A DNA stretch of 14,950 bases from an uncultured Collinsella sp. (GCA_902489855.1 CABUBS010000026.1:1-14950), one strand, 5' to 3'. Positions 1 through 7,706 are shown, counted from the first letter of the stretch. Made by a program: numbers and translations. Notes: a model not told the origin generated them from the letters alone.

Positions 1-208
1 ACGCTATCAAGACGTCGAGGAACCCTCGCCGCTTGGCGGCGTGGGCGGCTTGAAGCATCGCATAGGTTTTGCCCGCGCCAGCAGCGTAGCCAAAGAAAAT
101 CTTGAGGTGTCCCCGGCTGGTTCGAGCGTCATCGGCGACCTCGTCTTTCTCAATTGCCTTGAGGATGAGGTCTGGATTGACGCGAGTGTCCGATGCGTCG
201 CGCTGCAT
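1..208 (-). CDS. kdpD: Sensor histidine kinase KdpD, N-terminal fragment (cut by window edge)
   Basis: The first 69 codons of KdpD, the membrane sensor kinase that controls kdp expression with the response regulator KdpE, read leftward off the window edge. The N-terminal cytoplasmic KdpD domain is recognisable: residues 33-52 run RGHLKIFFG-YAAGAGKTYAM, with the Walker A motif G40-YAAGAGKT characteristic of KdpD. The ATG at 206-208 is preceded by AGAAAGG seven bases upstream, which decides the start. The kinase core, the transmembrane segments and any kdpE lie outside the window. The gene is divergent from kdpFABC, with a shared 244-base gap, whereas in E. coli kdpDE follows kdpC on the same strand. 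The identification is firm for the visible part. Confidence 0.9.
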   Translation of the reverse strand, partial: MQRDASDTRVNPDLILKAIEKDEVADDARTSRGHLKIFFGYAAGAGKTYAMLQAAHAAKRRGFLDVLIA

Positions 209-452
209 AACGTAGCCTTTCTGAAGCGTTGTCCATGCGTGCATACGCGGTGAGGACGCCACTGTATGCTCGCGAGGTCGAGTATAGGCGCACTGCAGCC
301 GCAATAGTGCTTTCTACCTGCATCTTTACGGCATCTTAAGGACGTGAGCCCCGGCCCTCACGCCTCTTTAATCCCTAGAAGCGTTTACTGTCCCCAGACG
401 CTTGCGAGAGCAGGCGTCCGAGACATCGGACCGCGCGTGAAAGGGGCGGTAA
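209..452. promoter_or_regulatory. Divergent kdpD/kdpF intergenic control region
   Basis: This 244-base gap holds no gene and must carry promoters for both kdpD (leftward) and kdpFABC (rightward). A plausible kdpF -10 is TTTAAT at 367-372. At a 17-base spacing the -35 position (344-349, GTGAGC) is a poor match, which fits an activator-dependent promoter. The 11-bp-spaced GCATCTT repeat at 320-337 lies immediately upstream of that -35 position. The kdpF ribosome site is AAGGGG at 441-446. The promoter positions are inference from motif matching only. Confidence 0.5.
320..341 (+). promoter_or_regulatory. Candidate KdpE-binding direct repeat
   Basis: GCATCTT occurs at 320-326 and again at 331-337, an exact 7-base repeat with an 11-base period (GCATCTTTACG then GCATCTTAAGG). 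OmpR/PhoB-family regulators, to which KdpE belongs, bind tandem half-sites spaced by about 11 bp, one helical turn. The repeat sits just upstream of the poor -35 of the presumed kdpF promoter, where a class II activator would bind. Assignment to KdpE is inference from position and spacing. Confidence 0.4.
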
Positions 453-539
453 ATGGACATCCTCATTCCCATCATCGGAGTTGTCTGCATTGGACTCTTT
501 ATCTATTACATCTACATTCTGATGAGGAGTGATTCGTAA
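453..539 (+). CDS. kdpF: KdpF, small membrane subunit of the Kdp K+ ATPase
   Basis: A 28-codon ORF beginning MDILIPIIGVV and ending MRSDS. Residues 3-24 form a single hydrophobic helix, the whole content expected of KdpF, which is 29 residues in E. coli and stabilises the KdpABC complex in the membrane. The ATG is preceded by AAGGGG at 441-446, six bases upstream. The stop ends three bases before the kdpA ATG, so translation is probably coupled. Position in the operon, size and hydrophobicity all agree. The family is too short for sequence similarity alone to settle it. Confidence 0.88.
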   Translation: MDILIPIIGVVCIGLFIYYIYILMRSDS

Positions 540-542
540 ACT

Positions 543-2366
543 ATGGAGGCTGCGATTCAGTACATCTTGTACTTTGCCGTGCTCGTCGTCCTGGCCGTTC
601 CGCTCGGTCGGTTCATGGCCCATATCATGGATGGTGAGCATACGTTCCTGTCGCCTGTGATTGCTCCTGTTGAGCGTGGCGTCTATCGTCTGCTTCGCAT
701 CGACGTGGCAGAGCAGATGGGGTGTAGGCGCTATTTGGCGAGCGTGCTGGTCTTTTCGGGGATCGGCCTCGTGACTCTTGTGGCACTCCAGGCGCTTCAG
801 TCCTTCTTGCCAGGCAATCCCCAGCACCTGCCGGGTGTGTCATGGGACCTGTCGTTCAATACGGCTGCTTCCTTCATAACCAACACCAACTGGCAGTCCT
901 ACTCCGGTGAGACCACCCTGTCCTACCTTGTGCAGTTCATGGGTCTCACCGTGCAGAACTTCGTTTCCGCTGGCACCGGTATCGCGGTCATGTTCGCGCT
1001 CATCCGCGGCTTCCGTCAGGTCAAGGAGCAGGGTCTGGGTTCCTTCTGGGTCGACCTCACCCGCACCGTCCTGTATGTGCTCATCCCGCTGAACCTCGTG
1101 TTCGGCATCTGCCTGGCTGCCGGTGGCGTCATCTCCAACTTCCAGCCGGCTCAGAAGGCTGAGCTCGTAGAGCCCGTTGCTGTTCAGCCTAATGCAGACG
1201 GCGGCTGGAGCGTCATCGACGGCGCCCAGATCGAGGGCGACACGGTCAAGGTCGACGGCAAGGTTGTCGAGGGCGCGCGCGTGGTCACCGAGCAGTTCCT
1301 GCCCCAGGGTCCCGCGGCTCCTCAGGTCGCCATCAAGCAGTCCGGCACCAACGGCGGCGGCTTCTTCGGCGTGAACTCCGCCCATCCGTATGAGAACCCC
1401 AGTGCCTTCACCAACATCATCGAGATGACCAGCCTGCTGCTGATTCCGGCCGCCTGTTGCTTCACCTTCGGTATCGGCGTCAAGAACACCAAGCAGGGCA
1501 AGGCCATCTTCGCGGCGATGCTTATCCTGCTGGTGATCTTCACCGGCATCATCGCCGTCAACGAGCATGCGGGCACCCCGCAGCTGGCCGATGGCGGAGC
1601 GGTCAATATCGAGATGACCGACGGCCAGGCCGGCGGCAACATGGAGGGCAAGGAGAGCCGTTTCGGTATCGCCTCCTCTTCCACCTGGTCCGCTTTCACG
1701 ACGGCTGCTTCCAATGGCTCGGTTAACTCCATGCACGACTCCTATACCCCGCTGGGCGGTTTTGTCCAGATGCTCCAGATGGCTCTGGGCGAGGTCGTCT
1801 TCGGCGGCGTGGGCTGCGGCCTGTACGGCATGATCGGCTTCGCCATCCTCACAGTGTTCATCGCCGGCCTCATGGTCGGACGCACGCCTGAGTTCCTGGG
1901 CAAGAAGATCGAGCCGGGCGAGATGCGCTGGGCAGTTGTCCTGTGCTTGGCAACTCCGTTTGCCATTCTGGTGTGCTCGGCCATCGCCTGCATGGTGCCC
2001 GGTCTTGCCGACCAGCTCAACAATGGTGGCGCGCACGGCTTCTCCGAGGTGCTGTATGCCTTCACCTCATGCGGCGGCAACAACGGCTCGGCGTTTGCAG
2101 GCATGAACTGCAACATTCCCTGGATCAACGTGATGCTCGGCCTCGAGATGCTGTTCGCCCGCTTCATGCCCATCATCGGTACGCTGGCTATCGCCGGCTC
2201 GCTGGCCAAGAAGGGTAAGGTCGCCGAGAGCGCCGGTACCCTGTCTACCACCAACGGCATGTTCGTATTCCTGCTCGTGTTCATCGTTCTGCTGATCGGT
2301 GCCCTGAGCTTCTTCCCGGCCCTGGCGCTTGGCCCCGTTGCCGAGTTCTTCCAGATGATTGCGTAA
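543..2366 (+). CDS. kdpA: Potassium-transporting ATPase potassium-binding subunit KdpA
   Basis: KdpA is the membrane channel-like subunit that selects K+ in the KdpFABC pump. The four selectivity-loop motifs are all visible: TNTNWQSYSGE at about 113-123, SGTNGGGFFGVNSAHPYENP at 267-286, TTAASNGSVNSMHDSYTPLG from 386, and FTSCGGNNGSAFAG from 507. The protein is 607 residues against about 557 in E. coli. Most of the excess is an acidic extracytoplasmic loop at about residues 205-250, between a membrane helix and the second selectivity loop, rich in D, G and V. The ATG lies three bases after kdpF; the nearest Shine-Dalgarno-like GAGGAG (524-529) is 13 bases upstream, so coupling to kdpF translation is likely. 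kdpB follows closely. Confidence 0.97.
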   Translation: MEAAIQYILYFAVLVVLAVPLGRFMAHIMDGEHTFLSPVIAPVERGVYRLLRIDVAEQMGCRRYLASVLVFSGIGLVTLVALQALQSFLPGNPQHLPGVSWDLSFNTAASFITNTNWQSYSGETTLSYLVQFMGLTVQNFVSAGTGIAVMFALIRGFRQVKEQGLGSFWVDLTRTVLYVLIPLNLVFGICLAAGGVISNFQPAQKAELVEPVAVQPNADGGWSVIDGAQIEGDTVKVDGKVVEGARVVTEQFLPQGPAAPQVAIKQSGTNGGGFFGVNSAHPYENPSAFTNIIEMTSLLLIPAACCFTFGIGVKNTKQGKAIFAAMLILLVIFTGIIAVNEHAGTPQLADGGAVNIEMTDGQAGGNMEGKESRFGIASSSTWSAFTTAASNGSVNSMHDSYTPLGGFVQMLQMALGEVVFGGVGCGLYGMIGFAILTVFIAGLMVGRTPEFLGKKIEPGEMRWAVVLCLATPFAILVCSAIACMVPGLADQLNNGGAHGFSEVLYAFTSCGGNNGSAFAGMNCNIPWINVMLGLEMLFARFMPIIGTLAIAGSLAKKGKVAESAGTLSTTNGMFVFLLVFIVLLIGALSFFPALALGPVAEFFQMIA

Positions 2367-2382
2367 AGGAGGGCGCAGATTT

Positions 2383-4437
2383 ATGACTATGCAAAAAGAC
2401 ATGATGGGCCGCGCGGTCCGCGACTCGTTTGCCAAGCTGGATCCTCGCGTCCAGATTCAAAACCCGGTCATGTTCCTAGTGTGGCTTTCCGCCGTCATGA
2501 CCTCCGTCCTGGCCGTCGCTTCCATTTTCGGTGTGCAGGACGCGGGTGTGCCCACTTACTATGTGGTCGCCATCGCGGTCATCTTGTGGCTCACCGACCT
2601 GTTCTCGAACTTCGCCGAGGCGCTTGCCGAGGGCCGCGGTAAGGCCCAGGCCGATTCCCTGCGTGCGGCCAAGAAGGATGTCGAGGCCCATCGCATCGAG
2701 TCCGTTGAGGACAAGGAGCACTTCACCGTCGTTCCCGGCACCGAGCTCACGCGCGGCGACCTGGTGATCGTACGCGCCGGCGAGCAGATTCCCGGCGACG
2801 GCGACGTCATCGAGGGCGCTGCCTCCGTTGACGAGTCCGCCATCACCGGCGAGTCCGCCCCCGTGGTCCGCGAGGCCGGCGGCGACCGCTCTGCCGTTAC
2901 CGGCGGTACCACGGTGCTGTCCGACTGGATCATCGTCAAGATCTCCAGTGAGCCCGGCCAGAGCTTTCTGGACAAGATGATCGCGATGGTCGAGGGTGCC
3001 GCGCGCAAGAAGACCCCTAACGAGATCGCTCTGGAGATCTTCCTGGTGGCCCTCTCCATCGTCTTTATCCTGGTCACGCTGGCCCTGTATTGTTACTCCT
3101 GCTTCTCGGCCGGTCTTAACGACATGGTCAACCCCACGGCCGTGACCACGCTCGTGGCACTGCTCGTGTGCCTGGCTCCCACTACCATCGGCGCCCTTCT
3201 GTCCGCCATCGGCATCGCCGGCATGAGCCGTCTGAACGAGGCCAACGTGCTGGCCATGTCCGGCCGCGCCATCGAGGCCGCCGGCGACGTCGACATCCTC
3301 ATGCTCGACAAGACCGGCACCATCACCCTGGGTAACCGCCAAGCCGCCGAGTTCATCCCGGTCGATGGCGTCGATCCCGCGGAGCTGGCCGATGCCGCCC
3401 AGCTTTCCTCGCTGGCCGACGAGACCCCCGAGGGTCGTTCCATCGTCGTGCTCGCCAAGGAGCAGTTCGGTCTGCGCGGTCGCACGCTCGAGGATAAGGG
3501 TATGGAGTTCATCCCGTTCACCGCGGCAACGCGTATGTCCGGCGTGAACTACGAGGGCAATGAGATCCGCAAGGGCGCTGCCGATTCCGTGCGCACTTAT
3601 GTGGAGGCAGCCGGCAGCGTGTTCTCTCAGGAGTGCGACGAGGCCGTCGAGCACATCGCCAAGGCCGGCGGCACCCCGCTGGTCGTGACCAAGAACTGCC
3701 GCGTGCTGGGCGTTGTGTACCTTAAGGACATCATCAAGTCCGGCGTTAAGGAAAAGTTCGCCGACCTGCGCAAGATGGGCATCAAGACCATCATGGTGAC
3801 GGGCGACAACCCGCTCACCGCCGCGGCAATCGCCGCCGAGGCCGGCGTTGACGACTTCCTGGCCGAGGCCACCCCTGAAGGCAAGCTCGAGAAGATCCGC
3901 GAGTTCCAGCGTGAGGGCCACCTGGTCGCCATGACCGGCGACGGCACCAACGACGCGCCCGCTCTGGCCCAGGCCGACGTCGCCGTGGCCATGAACACGG
4001 GCACCCAGGCTGCCAAGGAGGCCGGCAACATGGTCGACCTCGACTCCAGCCCCACCAAGCTCATCGAGGTCGTGCGTATTGGCAAACAGCTGCTCATGAC
4101 CCGCGGTTCGCTCACGACCTTCTCGGTGGCCAACGACGTGGCGAAGTACTTCGCTATCATCCCGGCCCTGTTCTCGCCGATCTACTCGGGTCTTGGCGCG
4201 CTCAACATCCTCGGTCTGGCAAGCCCGCTGTCCGCGGTTCTTTCGGCCATCATCTATAACGCGCTCGTTATCGTCGCGCTGATCCCGGCCGCGCTGAAGG
4301 GCGTTAAGTACCGCGAGGTCCCGTCCGGACAGCTGCTGACCCACAACCTGCTCGTGTGGGGTCTGGGCGGCATCGTTGCTCCGTTCGTATTCATCAAGCT
4401 CATCGACATGCTGCTCGCGTTCTGCGGCATTATGTAA
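2383..4437 (+). CDS. kdpB: Potassium-transporting ATPase ATP-binding subunit KdpB
   Basis: KdpB is the P-type ATPase subunit that hydrolyses ATP to drive K+ uptake. Its 684 residues compare with 682 in E. coli. Key motifs: TGES at 155-158 (actuator domain), CLAPTTIGALLSAIG in the membrane core, the phosphorylation motif D309-KTGTITLGN, MVTGDNPLTAAAIAAEAGVD in the P-domain, and TGDGTNDAP at 518-526. The start is the ATG at 2383, preceded by AAGGAGG (2366-2372). An in-frame TTG at 2359 overlaps kdpA but has no ribosome site. The serine of TGES is the known inhibitory phosphorylation site in E. coli KdpB and is conserved, so that post-translational shut-off may also operate here. The gene is intact. 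Confidence 0.97.
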   Translation: MTMQKDMMGRAVRDSFAKLDPRVQIQNPVMFLVWLSAVMTSVLAVASIFGVQDAGVPTYYVVAIAVILWLTDLFSNFAEALAEGRGKAQADSLRAAKKDVEAHRIESVEDKEHFTVVPGTELTRGDLVIVRAGEQIPGDGDVIEGAASVDESAITGESAPVVREAGGDRSAVTGGTTVLSDWIIVKISSEPGQSFLDKMIAMVEGAARKKTPNEIALEIFLVALSIVFILVTLALYCYSCFSAGLNDMVNPTAVTTLVALLVCLAPTTIGALLSAIGIAGMSRLNEANVLAMSGRAIEAAGDVDILMLDKTGTITLGNRQAAEFIPVDGVDPAELADAAQLSSLADETPEGRSIVVLAKEQFGLRGRTLEDKGMEFIPFTAATRMSGVNYEGNEIRKGAADSVRTYVEAAGSVFSQECDEAVEHIAKAGGTPLVVTKNCRVLGVVYLKDIIKSGVKEKFADLRKMGIKTIMVTGDNPLTAAAIAAEAGVDDFLAEATPEGKLEKIREFQREGHLVAMTGDGTNDAPALAQADVAVAMNTGTQAAKEAGNMVDLDSSPTKLIEVVRIGKQLLMTRGSLTTFSVANDVAKYFAIIPALFSPIYSGLGALNILGLASPLSAVLSAIIYNALVIVALIPAALKGVKYREVPSGQLLTHNLLVWGLGGIVAPFVFIKLIDMLLAFCGIM

Positions 4438-4449
4438 GTGGAGGTTTGT

Positions 4450-5040
4450 ATGTTCAAAGGTGTTGCATCGCGCGCACTTGGCGTGTTCGCGCTGTTTACC
4501 GTTGTCTGCGGCCTGGGCTATACGCTCGTCGTGACCGGCATCGCTCAGGTTGCGTTCCCGTATCAGGCGAACGGTTCACTCATTACGGTCGACGGCAAGG
4601 TTGTGGGTTCCGAGCTCATCGGCCAGAACTTCGATGACGAAGCCCACATGTGGGGTCGTATCCAGAACGTGTCAATTGTCGAAGGCGACGACGGCGAGCT
4701 CATGGCGTATGGTGCCCCGTCCAACCTGTCCCCGGCGAGTGAGGAGTATCGGCAGCTGATTGATGCGCGCGTGAAGAAGATCCGTGCCGCCAACCCCGAT
4801 GCCGATATGGACGCTGTGCCCGTCGACCTGGTGACGTGTTCGGGGTCCGGCCTCGACCCCGAGATCTCCCCCGATGCCGCCGAGTACCAGGTACCGCGCC
4901 TGGCGAAGGCCACGGGCAAGAGCGAAGGCGAGGTGCGCGAGACCATCGCCCAGTGCACCAAGGGCCGATTCCTGGGCGTCTTCGGTGAGCCCACGGTCAA
5001 CGTGCTCAAGGTGAACCTTATGCTGGACGGCGCGCTGTAG
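4450..5040 (+). CDS. kdpC: Potassium-transporting ATPase subunit KdpC
   Basis: KdpC is the single-pass accessory subunit that joins KdpA and KdpB. The 196-residue product has one N-terminal membrane helix (about residues 8-32), then the diagnostic GSELIGQNF near residue 50 and the family signature VTCSGSGLDPEISPDAAEYQ, followed by VPRLAKATG. It ends in the usual GEPTVNVLKVNLMLDGAL tail. I chose the ATG at 4450 because GGAGG at 4440-4444 is five bases upstream. A GTG at 4438 directly after the kdpB stop would have that ribosome site inside the gene. It is the last gene of the operon, with a hairpin terminator about 60 bases downstream. Confidence 0.96.
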   Translation: MFKGVASRALGVFALFTVVCGLGYTLVVTGIAQVAFPYQANGSLITVDGKVVGSELIGQNFDDEAHMWGRIQNVSIVEGDDGELMAYGAPSNLSPASEEYRQLIDARVKKIRAANPDADMDAVPVDLVTCSGSGLDPEISPDAAEYQVPRLAKATGKSEGEVRETIAQCTKGRFLGVFGEPTVNVLKVNLMLDGAL

Positions 5041-5103
5041 GTGAGGGAGTGGCGGATGAGGGCATGACTGACTATCTGAGTCCTCAATTCCACCCCGCCC
5101 ATC

Positions 5104-5175
5104 AGTTGCGGTGGAATACGGACTGTTTTGCCTGTCAAAAGCCTCATCTACTCCGTATTTCACCGCAACTTTTTT
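5104..5175 (+). terminator. Hairpin with T-tail after kdpC
   Basis: A 19-bp stem: the left arm at 5104-5122 (AGTTGCGGTGGAATACGGA) pairs with 5152-5170 (TCCGTATTTCACCGCAACT) with a single G-U pair, around a 29-base loop, followed by a run of six T (5170-5175). It would end the kdpFABC transcript. The loop and stem are long for a simple terminator, so it may also be a dispersed palindromic repeat serving as one. It contains no ORF. Confidence 0.7.
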
Positions 5176-5230
5176 GTGAGGGTCGGGATTGAAGGTAGGG
5201 AGTGCGAGCGAGTGCGAATGCGGCGGATAC

Positions 5231-5282
5231 TGATACGATAGGTGTGTTAGCAACTGCCGCCGAGCGGCTCAAACGAAAGGAA
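5231..5282 (+). promoter_or_regulatory. Possible promoter and ribosome site of the oxidoreductase
   Basis: TGATACGAT at 5231-5239 resembles an extended -10 (TGn plus TACGAT, four of six consensus bases). No convincing -35 is seen. AAAGGAA at 5276-5282 precedes the ATG at 5289 by six bases and fixes that start. An upstream in-frame GTG at 5202 would put this ribosome site inside the gene. Confidence 0.35.
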
Positions 5283-5288
5283 CCCTGT

Positions 5289-7238
5289 ATGGAGTCCTCC
5301 GCCTATCCTATGCTCTTTAGCCCTATCAAGGTCGGTACGACCGAGGTCAAGAACCGCGTCTTTATGCCGCCGGTGTCTACCAACCTGGCCGACCATGGCT
5401 ATGTGACCGACGATTTGGTCGATCATTACCGTGCCCGCGCCAAGGGCGGCGTGGGCCTGATCATCACCGAGGTCGTGACGGTCGAGCCCACCTATACCTA
5501 TCTGCCGGGCGATATGTGCTGTTACGACGACACGTTCATTCCCGGCTGGGAAAAGCTCGCCGCGGCCGTCCACGAGTACGGCTGCAAGATCATGCCGCAG
5601 CTCTTTCACCCCGCCTACATGGCCTTTAACGTTCCGGGCACGCCGCGCCTGATCGCTCCGTCCTTTGTGGGCCCGTCTTACGCCCGCGAGGCGCCGCGCC
5701 CCATCACGGTCGATGAGATCCACGAGCTCACGCATCAGTTTGGCGACGCTGCCGTGCGTATGCAGAAGGCCGGCGTCGATGGCGTCGAGGTCCATGCGGC
5801 ACACGCCCACGGCATGCTCGGCGGTTTTTTGACCCCGCTCTACAACAAGCGCACCGACGAGTACGGCGGCTCGCTCGACGCCCGCATGCGCTTCTTGCTC
5901 GAGGTCATCGCCGAGATTCGCGAGCGTTGCGGCAAGGACTTTATCATCGACGTCCGCATCTCGGGCGATGAGTACACCGATGGCGGCCTGACCCTCAACG
6001 ACATGATCTACGTCTCGCGTCGCCTGGAGAAGGCCGGCGTCGACATGATTCATGTCTCGGGCGGCACCACCATCAAGCGCGGCTCCGCCATTCCCGCCGC
6101 CGGTACCCAGCAGGCCTCGCACGCTGCCTGCTCGCGCGAGATCAAAAAGCACGTCAACATTCCCGTCGCCACCGTCGGCCGCATCAACGAGGCCTGGATC
6201 GCCGAGGAGCTGATCGAGGACGGTGCTGCCGATATCTGCATGATGGGCCGCGCCAATCTGTGCGATGCCGAGTTCTGCAACAAGGCTGCTGCCGGCAACG
6301 CCGACGACATCCGCCCCTGCATCGGTTGCCTGCGCTGCCTGAACGGCATTATGTTCGGCAAGCGCATCTCCTGCACCGTCAACCCGGACGTGGAGCGCGA
6401 CGAGGCTGGCTACGAGCCTGCCGCCGAGGCCAAGAACGTGCTCGTTGTGGGCGCTGGTCCTGCGGGCATGGAGGCAGCCTACATTGCCGCCAAGCGCGGC
6501 CACAACGTGGTGCTCGTGGATAAGCAGGACGAACCGGGCGGCGAGATGCGCATCGCAGCCGTTCCACCGGCAAAGCAGGAACTTACCCGCGTGATCAAGT
6601 ATCAGTACCGTCGTCTTGCTGAGGCGGGCGTGAAGTGCGTCTTTGGTACCGAGCTTTTGGCCGAGGACATTCAGCGCGACTACGCCGGCTACGAGGTCGT
6701 CCTGGCTTATGGCGCCGAGCCCATCGCCCCGGCCTTCATGCAGGGCTTTAAGCAGGTTATGACGGCTGACGACCTGCTGGGCGGCAAGGCTTTCCCGGGC
6801 AAGAAGATCGTCATCGTAGGCGGCGGCACCGTCGGCTGCGAGACGGCCGATTACCTGGCCCCGTTGGTCAACGACCTGTCGCCGGCCAACCGCGATGTCA
6901 CCGTCATCGAGATGACCAAGACGCTCGCCGCCAACGAGGGTGGCGCCGGTCGCGCGGTGCTCATCACGCGCATGCTCTCCAAGGGCGTTCACGTACTGAC
7001 CGAGGCCAAGGTGACCGAGATCACCGAGGACACCATCAGCTACGAAAAGGACGGCGAGGTCCACACCATCACCGGTGCCGATACGCTGGTGCTTGCCATG
7101 GGCTACCGTCCCAACACCAAGCTGGCCGACGACCTGGCTGCAGCCGGCGTTACCACCCACGTGCTGGGCGACGCCCAGAAGTGTGGCAACATCCGCGATG
7201 CCATCGGCGATGGCTACAAGGTTGCCTGCGAGCTCTAG
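5289..7238 (+). CDS. Old Yellow Enzyme-type NADH:flavin oxidoreductase with FeS and FAD/NAD domains
   Basis: A 649-residue fusion flavoenzyme of the trimethylamine dehydrogenase / 2,4-dienoyl-CoA reductase / BaiCD-like class. The N-terminal FMN TIM barrel (about 1-330) shows LFSPIKVGTTEVKNRVFMPP, QLFHPAY, and the VHAAHAHGMLGGFLTPLYNK stretch followed by RTDEYGG. The 4Fe-4S cysteines are C344, C347, C350 and C362, with the CX2CX2CX11C spacing of trimethylamine dehydrogenase rather than the CX2CX3C start of FadH. An FAD-binding Rossmann motif GAGPAG is at 388-393 and a second dinucleotide motif GGGTVG at 511-516. Such soluble enzymes pass electrons from NAD(P)H through FAD, FeS and FMN to an unsaturated substrate. 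The substrate cannot be told from sequence. The gene appears complete and monocistronic. A remnant of a GntR-type regulator lies downstream on the other strand. Confidence 0.93.
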   Translation: MESSAYPMLFSPIKVGTTEVKNRVFMPPVSTNLADHGYVTDDLVDHYRARAKGGVGLIITEVVTVEPTYTYLPGDMCCYDDTFIPGWEKLAAAVHEYGCKIMPQLFHPAYMAFNVPGTPRLIAPSFVGPSYAREAPRPITVDEIHELTHQFGDAAVRMQKAGVDGVEVHAAHAHGMLGGFLTPLYNKRTDEYGGSLDARMRFLLEVIAEIRERCGKDFIIDVRISGDEYTDGGLTLNDMIYVSRRLEKAGVDMIHVSGGTTIKRGSAIPAAGTQQASHAACSREIKKHVNIPVATVGRINEAWIAEELIEDGAADICMMGRANLCDAEFCNKAAAGNADDIRPCIGCLRCLNGIMFGKRISCTVNPDVERDEAGYEPAAEAKNVLVVGAGPAGMEAAYIAAKRGHNVVLVDKQDEPGGEMRIAAVPPAKQELTRVIKYQYRRLAEAGVKCVFGTELLAEDIQRDYAGYEVVLAYGAEPIAPAFMQGFKQVMTADDLLGGKAFPGKKIVIVGGGTVGCETADYLAPLVNDLSPANRDVTVIEMTKTLAANEGGAGRAVLITRMLSKGVHVLTEAKVTEITEDTISYEKDGEVHTITGADTLVLAMGYRPNTKLADDLAAAGVTTHVLGDAQKCGNIRDAIGDGYKVACEL

Positions 7239-7273
7239 TCAACCCCTTTGCACCAATCGATTGCAAAAAGCGG

Positions 7274-7339
7274 CAAGGCATCCGTCCCCCTCTTTATCGA
7301 CGTGATCTCGGTCACCTTGGCCTCGGTCAGTACGTGAAC
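7274..7339. repeat. Chimeric segment made of two inverted copies of nearby sequence
   Basis: Bases 7274-7305 are the exact reverse complement of 7535-7566, inside the regulator remnant (32 of 32). Bases 7302-7339 are the exact reverse complement of 6987-7024, inside the oxidoreductase gene (38 of 38). The two copies share GTGA (7302-7305) as a four-base overlap at their junction. This is the signature of a template switch with microhomology, either in the cell or during DNA amplification. It carries no gene. The flanking bases 7239-7273 and 7340-7376 show nothing further that I can assign. Confidence 0.9.
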
Positions 7340-7376
7340 CGCCTGCGTTTTGCCAAAGAAAGATGATTGTCGGGCC

Positions 7377-7616
7377 CTAAATGCCTTTTGCTCCTGCTCC
7401 CTCCGCAATCATGTTGCGGTTATACACCAGGTGCAGATACATCGCGTCGTGCGCGGCGGTGGGATTGCGTGAGGCGATGGCGTCGGCCACATCGCGGTGC
7501 GTGCGGATAGTTTCCTCGACGAGCTTTTTGCCGGTCACGTCGATAAAGAGGGGGACGGATGCCTTGAGCACGCCCATCAGGCGGGGAACGACGAGGTTTC
7601 CGCCATCCCAGGGTGG
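7377..7616 (-). pseudogene. 3' remnant of a GntR-family (FCD-domain) transcriptional regulator
   Basis: The frame is open leftward from just after an in-frame TAG (7617-7619) to a TAG at 7377-7379. The readable part includes GGNLVVPRLMGVLKAS, PLFIDVTGKK, and THRDVADAIASRNPTAAHDA followed by MYLHL. This is the C-terminal end of an FCD ligand-binding domain; the histidines of THRD and YLHL match the last metal-ligand positions of that fold. The N-terminal winged helix and most of the FCD domain are missing, and no ribosome site precedes the first ATG (7577). Part of it (7535-7566) was copied in inverted form to 7274-7305. It probably once regulated a neighbour such as the oxidoreductase. Family assignment is moderately sure; the loss is clear. 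Confidence 0.65.
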
Positions 7617-7669
7617 CTACATGGAGTAGCGCCCGTGCGCATCGATTCCATCTCATAGATGTGCGGCAC

Positions 7670-7706
7670 AAAGGGCCCCGAGCTCACACGAGCTCGGGGC
7701 CCTTTT
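7670..7706. terminator. Strong bidirectional terminator hairpin
   Basis: A perfect 15-bp stem: 7670-7684 (AAAGGGCCCCGAGCT) pairs with 7691-7705 (AGCTCGGGGCCCTTT) around a six-base loop, with a T-run on the right and an A-run on the left, so it can stop transcripts from both sides. Leftward it would end the AAA+ ATPase transcript; rightward, anything read through from the oxidoreductase. Confidence 0.85.

Noticed and set aside
2359..2382. Upstream TTG start for kdpB
   Set aside because: It overlaps kdpA and lies ahead of the AAGGAGG that serves the ATG at 2383.
2476..4344. Long antisense open frame of 622 codons opposite kdpB
   Set aside because: It mirrors a strongly coding GC-rich gene; its product is a low-complexity G/D/H/R-rich string with no domain, and kdpB is certain.
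5247..7160. Long antisense open frame opposite the oxidoreductase
   Set aside because: Same codon-bias effect; the sense protein has clear domains and the antisense product has none.
7247..7267. Terminator for the oxidoreductase (TTTGCA/TGCAAA)
   Set aside because: The stem is only six A/T-rich pairs; the strong hairpin at 7670-7706 is a better stop.
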